Origin: HGM12998 sp900756495 | Lineage (GTDB): Bacteria > Bacillota > Clostridia > Oscillospirales > Oscillospiraceae | Direction: 5' to 3' | Length of the DNA: 64,000 nucleotides | Assembly: GCA_958477305.1 (NCBI GenBank) | Contig: CAUEFI010000007.1 | Location: 85,220 to 149,219, forward strand | Shown here: positions 43,612 to 51,768 of the stretch, piece after piece | Numbering within the stretch: the stretch's first letter is position 1 | Layout: each line of letters opens with the position of its first letter | Position numbers and translations under genes: made by a program | The notes under the pieces: generated by a model | What the model saw: the letters and a program-made list of their open reading frames with translations, nothing else | The model's database searches: none | Told to the model about the DNA's origin: nothing

Positions 43612-44181
43612 TTAGTAGGTTCGGGTGCAGATCTCCCGGATTTTTGCCTGGATAGCCTTTAAATCCTCAAAGGTCTCAGGCCGCCGCCGCGGATCCCGGA
43701 GCAAGGCGGCGGGGTGGAAAATCGCGGTCATCCAGATTCCCTTCTTCTCCACCCATTGACCATGCTCCCGGGTAATCTTGAAGTCTTCTTTGATCAGCTT
43801 TATGGCCGAAATTCGTCCCAGGCAGACGATAATCTTGGGGCGGAGCAGCGCAGTCTGGTTGCGCAGGTAGCCGATGCAGGCCTCCTGCTCTACATTCAGG
43901 GGGTCCCGGTTCTGAGGCGGACGGCACTTTACCATATTCGTGATGTAGACATTCTTTTTTCGGTCCAGGTCGATGATGGCAAGCATATCGTCCAGCAGCC
44001 TGCCTGCCTTGCCCACAAAAGGCTCTCCGGTCAGATCCTCCTGCTCACCCGGCCCCTCCCCGATGAGCATCACCTCAGCGTCCCTGGGTCCCGTCCCGAA
44101 TACCACATGGGTCCTTGTCTCGGCCAATCCGCACTTCTGACAGGAGTGGCACTGGGCCTCCAGTTCAGGCCAGTCCAGCAT
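43612..44181 (-). CDS. Uracil-DNA glycosylase, family 4 (Fe-S)
   Basis: A 189-residue enzyme that removes uracil from DNA. The catalytic water loop is 'LIGEGPGEQEDLTGEPFVGKAGRLLD' (about residues 39-64), and the C-terminal 'FHPAALLRDP' holds the uracil-pocket His. The four cluster ligands are visible in 'CQKC' (N-terminus), 'MVKCRPPQNRDP' and 'EACIGYLRNQ'. Family 4 enzymes are thermostable-type glycosylases also common in Clostridia. It is a single gene. Confidence 0.92.
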   Translation of the reverse strand: MLDWPELEAQCHSCQKCGLAETRTHVVFGTGPRDAEVMLIGEGPGEQEDLTGEPFVGKAGRLLDDMLAIIDLDRKKNVYITNMVKCRPPQNRDPLNVEQEACIGYLRNQTALLRPKIIVCLGRISAIKLIKEDFKITREHGQWVEKKGIWMTAIFHPAALLRDPRRRPETFEDLKAIQAKIREICTRTY

Positions 44182-44216
44182 GTCAATCCCCCGTTTCTCA
44201 TTTTTAAATCTTGTCT

Positions 44217-44368
44217 ATTGCGCCGCAGGCACAAGCTGTACCAGGCCTGCCCTTCGCCGTTGGCTCGGGCGCGCCAAGTACAGCTATTGCACCACAGGCA
44301 CAAGTTGTACTAGGCTTGCCCTTCGCCGTTGGCTTGGGCGCGCCAAGTACAGCTATTGTACCACAGAA
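44217..44368. repeat. 69-bp tandem repeat, two copies plus a partial third
   Basis: Units begin ATTGCGCC (44217), ATTGCACC (44286) and ATTGTACC (44355, truncated after about 14 bases). The two full copies differ at a handful of positions, all transitions, and each contains the palindromic core GGCGCGCC. The repeat lies between the glycosylase start and the aspS T-box promoter. Confidence 0.85.
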
Positions 44369-44408
44369 AAACGTAGGATGAAAGGAATTGCTTTGGCAAA
44401 ATTGCCTG

Positions 44409-44437
44409 TTGACTTTTTTGCATTCTCTGCATATAAT
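44409..44437 (+). promoter_or_regulatory. Promoter of the aspS-gatCAB transcript
   Basis: TTGACT (44409-44414) and TATAAT (44432-44437) are 17 bases apart, just upstream of the T-box leader. Confidence 0.88.
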
Positions 44438-44454
44438 ACCTGCATATTTAATCG

Positions 44455-44716
44455 GCAATGAGAAAGACCGCCTCCCGTGAGAGCCGCCAGAGATTCCGGG
44501 TCACCGACTGAGAGCCCGGTTCGGCAGGATGGGAGCGCGCAACACTTTTGAGCCGGCGGCCCGAGTCCTGCCGTGCAGGAGGTAGGTCCGCCCGTGATTC
44601 CGCGTTAAGGAAGCTGAGTGGCCGTATCAATGGGGATATGGCAATCTCGGGTGGTACCGCGGAGGTCTGTGTTTTCCGTCCCGAAACCGTATATTACGGT
44701 TTCGGGACGTTTTTTA
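44455..44716 (+). promoter_or_regulatory. T-box riboswitch controlling aspS-gatCAB
   Basis: The leader contains a stem I region with GAGAG elements and the canonical T-box GGGTGGTACCGCG (44649-44661). A terminator follows, with stem CGTCCCGAAACCGTA and its complement and a T run at 44710-44715. It should sense uncharged tRNA. CGCAACAC near 44538-44545 offers AAC (Asn) as a possible specifier, which would fit a tRNA-Asn transamidation operon, but the specifier loop was not reliably folded by eye. Confidence 0.92.
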
Positions 44717-44765
44717 TTTCTGCGCTGTAAAAATCAACATATGAGTTGGAAAGGTGTGAAAGGTT

Positions 44766-46088
44766 ATGGAATTCGTGGCGGGAGTCAAAGAACCCCGGCG
44801 GCTTGAAATTGCAGATATCATCGGAGGGGCCTGGGAGAATCGGATCGTCTCCCTCCACGGCTCGGTCCATGCCAAACGGGACATGGGCGGCATTACCTTC
44901 CTGACCCTGCGCAAGCGGGACGGTACGGTCCAATGCGTGTGTGGGGAGGAGATCGATCTCTCGGGCATACCGGAGGAGGCTGCGGTCGTCGTCACCGGCA
45001 CCGTACGAAAGGACAGCCGGGCTCCCGGCGGGTTTGAGGTGGCTGTAACCGGCATTGAGCTCCTCTCGCGCCCGGTCCGGCCCGTACCGGTTCCGATCTC
45101 CAAATGGAAGCTGAACCTGAATCTGGACACTGAACTCGCTCTTCGCCCGGTGATACTGCGCAACCTGAGGGAACGGTCGATCTTTCGCATTCAGGCGGGC
45201 ATCTGCAGGGCCTTTCGGGAATACCTGCACATGCAGGGCTTTACGGAGATTCATACCCCCAAAATTGTCCATGCCGGGGCGGAGGGGGGATCCAATATTT
45301 TTCGCCTGGATTATTTTGGACGCAAGGCCTTCCTGGCCCAATCCCCCCAGTTCTATAAACAGACCATGGTTGGCGTCTATGAGCGGGTCTTCGAGCTGGC
45401 CCCTGTCTTCCGGGCAGAGAAGCACGCCACACCCCGCCACCTGAATGAGTACACCTCTCTGGACTTTGAGATGGGATATCTCGACTCCTTTACCGATGTG
45501 ATGGACATGGAGACCGGCTTTCTTCAATATGCCATGAACCTGCTGCAGCGGGAGTACGCCGCCGACCTGGAGCGGCTGCACGTGGATCTCCCCGACGTAT
45601 CCCGCATTCCCGCCGTCCGCTTTGATGAAGCCAAGCGTCTGGCCGCCGAGAAGTATGACCGCCCCATCCGAGATCCCTACGATCTGGAGCCCGAAGAGGA
45701 AGCTGGTATCGGCCGGTATGCCAAGGAGGTATGGGGCAGCGACTTCGTCTTTGTCACCCACTATCCCAGCAAAAAGCGCCCCTTCTACGCCATGGACGAC
45801 CCTGTGGATCCCAAATATACCCTCTCCTTCGACCTGCTCTTCCGCGGCATGGAGGTCACCACCGGCGGCCAGCGGATCCACGATTACGACGCCCAGGTGC
45901 AAAAAATGCTCAGCCGCGGCATGCACCCGGAGGAATTTGAGAGCTACCTCATGATCCACAAGTATGGCATACCCCCCCACGGCGGCCTGGGAATTGGACT
46001 GGAGCGCCTCACTATGAAACTGTGTGGGCTGGAGAACGTAAGATATGCCGCCCTGTTCCCCAGGGATCTGAACCGGCTGGAGCCCTGA
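44766..46088 (+). CDS. aspS: Archaeal-type (probably non-discriminating) aspartyl-tRNA synthetase
   Basis: At 440 residues without the bacterial GAD insertion, this is the short archaeal/eukaryal-type AspRS. The N-terminal OB-fold reads 'VSLHGSVHAKRDMGGITFLTLRKRDGTVQ'. His follows the Val where discriminating archaeal enzymes have Trp, which suggests it also charges tRNA-Asn. Class II motif 2 is 'VFRAEKHATPRHLNEYTSLDFEM' and motif 3 'GGLGIGLERL'. In an operon with gatCAB it would make Asp-tRNA-Asn for amidation. AAAGGTGTGAAAGGTT precedes the ATG. Confidence 0.94.
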   Translation: MEFVAGVKEPRRLEIADIIGGAWENRIVSLHGSVHAKRDMGGITFLTLRKRDGTVQCVCGEEIDLSGIPEEAAVVVTGTVRKDSRAPGGFEVAVTGIELLSRPVRPVPVPISKWKLNLNLDTELALRPVILRNLRERSIFRIQAGICRAFREYLHMQGFTEIHTPKIVHAGAEGGSNIFRLDYFGRKAFLAQSPQFYKQTMVGVYERVFELAPVFRAEKHATPRHLNEYTSLDFEMGYLDSFTDVMDMETGFLQYAMNLLQREYAADLERLHVDLPDVSRIPAVRFDEAKRLAAEKYDRPIRDPYDLEPEEEAGIGRYAKEVWGSDFVFVTHYPSKKRPFYAMDDPVDPKYTLSFDLLFRGMEVTTGGQRIHDYDAQVQKMLSRGMHPEEFESYLMIHKYGIPPHGGLGIGLERLTMKLCGLENVRYAALFPRDLNRLEP

Positions 46089-46124
46089 CCCGTTCCAAAC
46101 TGTCTCGCAGAAAGGAGAAGCAGT

Positions 46125-46412
46125 ATGAAAATTACCGAGGAAATGGTGGACTATATCTCCGACCTCTCCCGTCTCAGCCTGCCGGAGGAGGAAAAGCTCG
46201 CCATGACTGCCCAGCTGGAGCGTATTGTCTCCTACATGGATGTTCTCAGCGCCCTGGATACGTCCGGCGTGGAACCTATGAGCCACGTCTTCCCCGTCAA
46301 AAATGTGATGCGCCCCGACACAGCAGCTCCTTCTCAAGCCCGGGCTGAGCTGCTGGCCAACACCCCCGCCCACGACGGCCAGGCCTTCCTGGTCCCAAAG
46401 GCGGTGGAATAA
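46125..46412 (+). CDS. gatC: Asp-tRNA(Asn)/Glu-tRNA(Gln) amidotransferase subunit C
   Basis: A 95-residue protein with 'ITEEMVDYISDLSRLSLPEEE' at the N-terminus and 'LDTSGVEPMSHVFPVKNVMRPD' in the middle, both diagnostic of GatC, which wraps around and stabilises the GatA-GatB pair. GAAAGGAGAAGC precedes the ATG. The stop is 12 bases before the probable gatA start. Confidence 0.95.
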   Translation: MKITEEMVDYISDLSRLSLPEEEKLAMTAQLERIVSYMDVLSALDTSGVEPMSHVFPVKNVMRPDTAAPSQARAELLANTPAHDGQAFLVPKAVE

Positions 46413-46424
46413 GAGGTGGAAAAA

Positions 46425-47876
46425 GTGGATTTATGTGAACTGACCGCTCTGGAGCTGAGCGAGAAACTGAGGTCCGGCGAGGTCTCTCAACACGAGGCGA
46501 TCAAGGCCGCCCTGATGCGGATTGACGCAGCTCAACCTGAAAACAACGCCTTTATTACGGTGACAGACGCTCCTTCTCTCCCAGCAGCAGACCTCTCCGC
46601 CTCCCCCCTCGCCGGCGTTCCCATGGCCTACAAGGACAACATCTGCACCAAGGGGGTCAAGACCTCCTGTGCCTCTAAAATACTCGGATCATTCAAGCCC
46701 CCTTACGACGCCACAGTGGTGGAGCGGCTCTCCGCCGCCGGGGCGGTGAGCCTTGGGAAGCTGAATATGGATGAGTTTGCCATGGGATCTACCTCCGAGA
46801 CCTCCTTCTACGGCAGCATAAAAAATCCCTGGGCTCTGGATCGGGTGCCCGGCGGATCCTCCGGCGGTGCGGCTGCCGCTGTGGCGGCGGGTGAAGTGTG
46901 GTACGCCATCGCTTCGGACACCGGGGGGTCCATCCGGCAGCCTGCCGCCTACTGCGGCGTCACCGGCATGAAGCCCACTTATGGCACTGTCTCCCGCTAC
47001 GGCCTTATCGCCTATGCCTCCTCGCTGGACCAGATAGGTCCCCTTGCCCGCTCGGCTGCCGACTGTGCCGCCGTGCTGGACCTGATTCAGGGGAGGGATC
47101 CCCGGGACGGTACCAGCCTGGACGCTCCAGCCGGCGGGCTTCTCGCCTCCCTCACGGGGGATGTGCGCGGCCTGCGGGTCGGCCTTCCCTCTGACTGCTT
47201 TGGTGAGGGGCTGAATCAGGAGGTCCGCGCCGCCGTCCTGGCGGCCGCCGGGGTGCTCAAAGCCCGCGGCGCCCGGGTAGAGGAATTTTCCCTTCCCATC
47301 ATGGAGTACGTGGTACCCGCCTACTATATTGTGGCCGCCGCTGAGGCCAGCTCCAATCTCTCCCGGTTTGACGGGGTGAAGTACGGCTGGCGCGCCTCAG
47401 ACTATGAGGACTTGTCCGATCTGTATCTCAAGACCCGCACAGAAGGTTTCGGCAGTGAGGTCAAGCGCCGGATCCTGCTGGGCACCTTTGTCCTCTCCGC
47501 CGGATACTACGACGCATACTACAAGAAAGCGCTTCAGGTAAAGGCCCTCATCAAGGAGGCTTTTGACAGGGCCTTTGAGACATACGATCTGCTGCTCACC
47601 CCTGTGACCCCCACCACCGCTCCCCGGCTGGGGGAGAGCCTCAGCGACCCGCTTCAGATGTACCTGAGCGATATCTATACCGTGCCGGTAAATTTGGCAG
47701 GTCTTCCTGGCCTGTCCATGCCCTGCGGTTTTGATTGTCAGGGGCTGCCTATCGGGGCTCAGCTCATCGGGCCTGCCCTGGGAGACGGCATTGTGCTCAA
47801 TGCCGCCCACGCCTTTCAGCTGGAGACCAGCTATCACAGGCAAACGCCTGCACGGAAAGGAGGCGCCGGAATATGA
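46425..47876 (+). CDS. gatA: Asp-tRNA(Asn)/Glu-tRNA(Gln) amidotransferase subunit A
   Basis: The start is taken as GTG 46425 (MDLCELTALEL), five bases after AGAGGTGG; GTG 46416 is the alternative. The 483-residue amidase-signature protein has the catalytic Lys in 'MAYKDNICTKG' and the cis-Ser/Ser pair in 'PGGSSGGAAAAVAAGE' and 'ASDTGGSIRQPAAYCG'. It releases ammonia from glutamine for transfer through a channel to GatB. Its stop overlaps the gatB start (ATGA). Confidence 0.95.
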   Translation: MDLCELTALELSEKLRSGEVSQHEAIKAALMRIDAAQPENNAFITVTDAPSLPAADLSASPLAGVPMAYKDNICTKGVKTSCASKILGSFKPPYDATVVERLSAAGAVSLGKLNMDEFAMGSTSETSFYGSIKNPWALDRVPGGSSGGAAAAVAAGEVWYAIASDTGGSIRQPAAYCGVTGMKPTYGTVSRYGLIAYASSLDQIGPLARSAADCAAVLDLIQGRDPRDGTSLDAPAGGLLASLTGDVRGLRVGLPSDCFGEGLNQEVRAAVLAAAGVLKARGARVEEFSLPIMEYVVPAYYIVAAAEASSNLSRFDGVKYGWRASDYEDLSDLYLKTRTEGFGSEVKRRILLGTFVLSAGYYDAYYKKALQVKALIKEAFDRAFETYDLLLTPVTPTTAPRLGESLSDPLQMYLSDIYTVPVNLAGLPGLSMPCGFDCQGLPIGAQLIGPALGDGIVLNAAHAFQLETSYHRQTPARKGGAGI

Positions 47877-49336
47877 CCTGGGAAACTGTCATTGGCCTGG
47901 AAACCCATGTAGAACTGGCCACCAAAACAAAAATCTTCTGCTCCTGCACCACGGCGTTCGGAGGCGACCCCAACACCCACTGCTGCCCGGTATGCACTGG
48001 CATGCCCGGCACCCTCCCCGTCCTCAACGAGAAGGTCCTGGAATTCGCCGTAAAGACCGGTCTGGCATTAAATGGCACTATCACCCGCAACTGCAAATTT
48101 GATCGGAAGAACTACTTTTACCCCGACCTGCCCAAGGCCTACCAGATCTCCCAGCTCTATCTCCCCATTGTCCGGGACGGATCCATGTCCATCAAGCCCC
48201 CCTCCGGTGCGGAAAAGACCATCCGCATTCACGAGCTTCACATGGAGGAGGATGCGGGAAAGCTGGTGCACGACCCCTGGATCGACCAGACTCGGGCCGA
48301 CTATAACCGCTGCGGCGTTCCCCTCATCGAAATTGTAACCGAGCCCGACTTTCGCTCTGCCGAGGAGGTCATCGCCTACCTGGAGAAGCTCAAATCCACC
48401 CTTCAATACCTGGGTGTCTCCGACTGCAAGATGCAGGAGGGCTCGCTGCGCTGCGATGTAAACCTATCTGTGAGGCCTGCCGGGAGCAGGGACTTCGGTA
48501 CCCGCACCGAGATGAAAAATCTCAGCTCCTTCAAGGCGATCTCCCGGGCCATCCAGTATGAGGCCAGGCGGCAGATCGAGCTGATTGAGGAGGGAAAGCG
48601 CGTGGTACAGGAGACCCGGCGCTGGGATGAGAACAAGGACGCCACCTTTTCCATGCGCTCCAAGGAGAATGCCCAGGACTACCGCTATTTTCCGGAACCC
48701 GACATTCCTCCTCTGGAGATCACCGAGACATACCTGGAGCGCCTGCGCGCCCAACTGCCCGAAATGGCTGAGGAGAAGGCAGCGCGTTATCAGGCCGCTT
48801 TCGGGCTGCCCGCCTATGACGCGGACATGATTACCGGCCAGAAGGCCCTGGCCGACTTCTTCGAGCAGACCGTGGCTTTGGGCGCTGAGCCCAAGCAGGT
48901 CTCCAACTGGATCATGGGCGAGGTCATGCGCCGCCTCTCCGCCGATGGTCTGGAGGCCAAGGATATGAAGCTCTCCCCACCTACTCTGGCCCGGCTCATC
49001 GCCATGGTGCGTGAGGGAATCCTCAATCGGAATACCGCCGTCAAGGTATTTGACGCGGTATTCGAGGGTGACGGCAGCGTGGATGCCTATGTGACGGAGC
49101 ATGGCCTGGAGCAGGTCTCCGACGCTGGTCTGGTGGCCGAGGCGGTAGCCACAGTCTTTGCCGCAAACCCCAAGTCCATTGAGGACTACCGGTCAGGCAA
49201 GCAGAAGGCCTTCGGTTTCCTGGTCGGCCAGGTCATGCGAGAGCTCAAAGGGCAGGCCGCTCCCCAGGTTGTCAATCAGACCATCCGCGAAAAGTTGGAG
49301 CAGATAACATCGTCAGAGGGGCCGGATCCTGTGTGA
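47873..49336 (+). CDS. gatB: Asp-tRNA(Asn)/Glu-tRNA(Gln) amidotransferase subunit B
   Basis: The start is ATG 47873 with AAAGGAGGCGCCGG upstream; a longer open frame overlaps gatA and is not used. The 487-residue kinase-like protein has 'TVIGLETHVELATKTKIFC' at the N-terminus, 'YFYPDLPKAYQISQLY', 'RADYNRCGVPLIEIVTEPD' and the zinc or structural Cys pairs near 'CSCTTAFGG...CCPVCTGMPG'. The C-terminal YqeY/tail domain binds tRNA. It phosphorylates and amidates the misacylated tRNA. Last gene of the T-box operon. Confidence 0.96.
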   Translation: MTWETVIGLETHVELATKTKIFCSCTTAFGGDPNTHCCPVCTGMPGTLPVLNEKVLEFAVKTGLALNGTITRNCKFDRKNYFYPDLPKAYQISQLYLPIVRDGSMSIKPPSGAEKTIRIHELHMEEDAGKLVHDPWIDQTRADYNRCGVPLIEIVTEPDFRSAEEVIAYLEKLKSTLQYLGVSDCKMQEGSLRCDVNLSVRPAGSRDFGTRTEMKNLSSFKAISRAIQYEARRQIELIEEGKRVVQETRRWDENKDATFSMRSKENAQDYRYFPEPDIPPLEITETYLERLRAQLPEMAEEKAARYQAAFGLPAYDADMITGQKALADFFEQTVALGAEPKQVSNWIMGEVMRRLSADGLEAKDMKLSPPTLARLIAMVREGILNRNTAVKVFDAVFEGDGSVDAYVTEHGLEQVSDAGLVAEAVATVFAANPKSIEDYRSGKQKAFGFLVGQVMRELKGQAAPQVVNQTIREKLEQITSSEGPDPV

Positions 49337-49349
49337 TCCGGCCCCTCTG
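49314..49349 (+). terminator. Hairpin at the end of the gatB operon
   Basis: CAGAGGGGCCGGATC (49314-49328) pairs perfectly with GATCCGGCCCCTCTG (49335-49349). The gatB stop codon is in the loop/right arm. No T run follows, so termination efficiency is uncertain. Confidence 0.7.
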
Positions 49350-49430
49350 GCAATATCCAGCTGGTACGCTGCCTTTCTCTCCCGCGCTTTCCCTGTTTGT
49401 GTTATAATCAAACCAAAGGAGGCGAGTCCC

Positions 49431-50357
49431 ATGGAACTGCATGCTCCCCGCCGGCTGGAGCTGGACATCTCCCCTGCGCTGGCAGGGCGGACGGTTGACA
49501 CCCTGCTGAGAAACGTACTGAAGCTGTCTGGCACTACCGTCAAACGGGCCAAGGCCGCCCCCGGCGGCATTCTGCTCGACGGCCGGCCCGTTTTTGTCCA
49601 TGTAGCCTGCCGGGCCGGGCAGCGCCTCTCAGTGGTGGTAGGAGATATGACCAGCGGCGGAGCTGTGCTGCCCACTCCCGGTCCCCTGGATATCGTCTTT
49701 GAAGACGCCGATCTGCTCATTCTCAATAAAGCCCCCGGCGTCGCCGTTCACCCCGGTCCGGGGCACCACAGCGATACGCTGGGTAATTTTATTATGGAAT
49801 ATTACAAAAACACCGGGCAAACCGTCCGTTTCCGGCCGGTACACCGGCTGGACCGTGGAACCTCCGGCCTGCTGTGCGTCGCCAAGCATGCCCATGCGCA
49901 GGAGGTGCTGAAAGCGCAGCTGCACACCCCGGCCTTCCGCCGGGTCTATTTATCGGTGTGCGAAGGGCTTCCTGCGCCAACGCGCGGGGTAATTGATGCG
50001 CCGATCGGGCGCGCGGACAGCTCGGCCATCAAGAGGGAGATCCGCCAGGACGGGGCCCCTGCCCGGACACGATACGAGGTGCTCAAGAGCACAGGCGGGC
50101 GCAGCCTGGTACGGCTGGAGCTGGAGACCGGCCGTACCCATCAGATCCGGGTCCATATGGCCGCGCTGGGCCATCCGCTCACCGGGGATTTTCTCTACGG
50201 GACGGAAGATGCCGCTCTCATCTCACGGCCCGCGCTCCACGCCTCTGCGCTCTCCCTCCTCCACCCTGTCTCCGGAAGGGCCCTTGCCTGGAGCGCTCCC
50301 CTGCCCGATGACATGGCTGCGCTGATAGAACGCCCAGATATCTCTCCTCTGCGCTAA
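49431..50357 (+). CDS. RluA-family 23S rRNA/tRNA pseudouridine synthase
   Basis: A 308-residue enzyme with an N-terminal S4-like RNA-binding region ('RTVDTLLRNVLKLSGTTVKRAKAAPGGILLDGRPV', about residues 20-54). The catalytic motif 'RPVHRLDRGTSGLLCVAKHA' carries Asp near residue 141. 'LVRLELETGRTHQIRVHMAALGHPLTGDFLYG' closes the active site. The exact uridine target (RluC, RluD or other) cannot be assigned. CAAAGGAGGCGAGTCCC precedes the ATG. It converges on the next gene with a 4-base overlap of the stops and no terminator between. Confidence 0.92.
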   Translation: MELHAPRRLELDISPALAGRTVDTLLRNVLKLSGTTVKRAKAAPGGILLDGRPVFVHVACRAGQRLSVVVGDMTSGGAVLPTPGPLDIVFEDADLLILNKAPGVAVHPGPGHHSDTLGNFIMEYYKNTGQTVRFRPVHRLDRGTSGLLCVAKHAHAQEVLKAQLHTPAFRRVYLSVCEGLPAPTRGVIDAPIGRADSSAIKREIRQDGAPARTRYEVLKSTGGRSLVRLELETGRTHQIRVHMAALGHPLTGDFLYGTEDAALISRPALHASALSLLHPVSGRALAWSAPLPDDMAALIERPDISPLR

Positions 50358-51742
50358 AAATAGTCGGCGGGACAGTCCGGCTGCCCGGAGTAGGCCGTCC
50401 ACTGGTGATCTCTGGCCAGCGTTTCATCGCTCACCAGGAAATAATCGTAGCGCAGCATGTCGCCCCCGCCGATAACGACGGGATCGTCCCAGGTCACATC
50501 CACATTGTACCACACGCCGTCCAGCTCCACCTTATTCCAGGCGTGTCCGCCGCCGTTGGCTGTCCCCGCTATCTTCAGGCAGTCGATACCGCTCAGATAG
50601 CACAGCAGGTCAAAGGCGTGGGCATAGCCGTCGCAGACCGCTTTTCCGTCCAGCAGGGCTCCTGCAGCACTGTAGCTCCGATCCCCTGCCCCGTAGACCG
50701 TGTGATTGACCAAGTAGTCGTGAAAGGCCCTGACACGCCGGTAGTCGTCCATGCCATCCTCCACCAGGACGTCGTGCACGCGCAGCGCTTCCTGCAGGAG
50801 AGCTGCGTCGTCGTCGGAGAGGCTGAGACGCTTCCCCTCCAAATAGGCCATAACCCGCTGCGCGTCGCCATACTCCGCCGATACACTCAGTCCGCCTACG
50901 TGGCTCATGTAGCCTGTGAGCATGTGGATCTCCGAAAAAGCGTCCATATGATCGCCCAGGTAGTTGAGATACGCCTCCTCCGCCCCGGCCGGCACTTCAA
51001 TGGAAATATCTCCCTGGCAGCGGCCCTTCAGCGCCTGAGACAGCCGGGCAACCAGCTCCTCCTCCGATGCGGCGGAAATGGCCGTCACAAGCGCCGTCGC
51101 CGGCCCGAAGGTCCGGCCGGCGTAGGGATCCCGAATCGCGCCTCCGGCCGCCAACTGCTGCCGGAGCGACTGATCCGTGCCCTTGACCTGGCAGAACAGC
51201 GCACTGTAGCAGATAAAGGCCAGCGTCCCCCGGTAGCACTCCCCTTCCGGATACTCCAGCCCCACCGCATCTGCCGTGGGATAGGGATTGCGCCAATCCA
51301 CCTCATCGTAGCCCAGCGCCCGGAGCGCCAGCGTCAAAAACTGCGCGGTGTCAATCCGCTCGCCCGTACCGAAGCGGGTATCGGAAACCCCGGATGAGAT
51401 GCCGGCAGCATAGCTGTAGCCCACATAGGCGTCGGCCCAGCCCGCATCCAGGAAGGGATGGTCATAGCCGCCGGACAGCGCCTCGCGCTCCGCGCCCATC
51501 AGCCGCACCAGCATGGCGGCCGCCTCTCCCCGTGTGGCATATTCGAACAGCTGGAAATCAGGGCTGCCGTCAGCGCGGAGCCCGGTCCCCCGAAACAGCC
51601 CCAGATCGTACAGTATCTCGGCCGCCTCATCCATCGCTTCCGGCACGTTTCCGCCGATTGCGATTGCTCCGGCCTTTACGCCGCAGAGCGGGAGGCAGGT
51701 CAATATGAGCGCCAGAGCGCCGGACAGGATCCGTTTTTTCAT
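50354..51742 (-). CDS. Exported SLH-domain protein with a transglutaminase-like domain
   Basis: A 462-residue protein with an N-terminal signal peptide. One and a half to two SLH-like repeats follow (about residues 35-150: 'ATRGEAAAMLVRLMGAE', 'DAQFLTLALRALGY'), which anchor proteins to secondary cell-wall polymer. The C-terminal transglutaminase/protease-like fold carries Cys in 'DGKAVCDGYAHAFDLLC', His in 'GGGHAWNKVELDGVWYNVDVTWDDP' and Asp in the same stretch, so the Cys-His-Asp triad is complete. It probably acts on wall peptides or proteins at the cell surface; the substrate is unknown. Confidence 0.87.
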   Translation of the reverse strand: MKKRILSGALALILTCLPLCGVKAGAIAIGGNVPEAMDEAAEILYDLGLFRGTGLRADGSPDFQLFEYATRGEAAAMLVRLMGAEREALSGGYDHPFLDAGWADAYVGYSYAAGISSGVSDTRFGTGERIDTAQFLTLALRALGYDEVDWRNPYPTADAVGLEYPEGECYRGTLAFICYSALFCQVKGTDQSLRQQLAAGGAIRDPYAGRTFGPATALVTAISAASEEELVARLSQALKGRCQGDISIEVPAGAEEAYLNYLGDHMDAFSEIHMLTGYMSHVGGLSVSAEYGDAQRVMAYLEGKRLSLSDDDAALLQEALRVHDVLVEDGMDDYRRVRAFHDYLVNHTVYGAGDRSYSAAGALLDGKAVCDGYAHAFDLLCYLSGIDCLKIAGTANGGGHAWNKVELDGVWYNVDVTWDDPVVIGGGDMLRYDYFLVSDETLARDHQWTAYSGQPDCPADYF

Positions 51743-51768
51743 GTGCGCGCCTCCCCTTGCCGTTCCTG

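Noticed and set aside
44204..44458. Minus-strand frame with 23-residue repeats over the 69-bp tandem repeat
   Set aside because: The periodicity follows from the DNA repeat length being a multiple of three; no ribosome site or promoter, and it runs into the T-box promoter.
44694..46373. 559-codon minus-strand open frame across aspS and gatC
   Set aside because: Antisense shadow of aspS; no ribosome site and no family resemblance.
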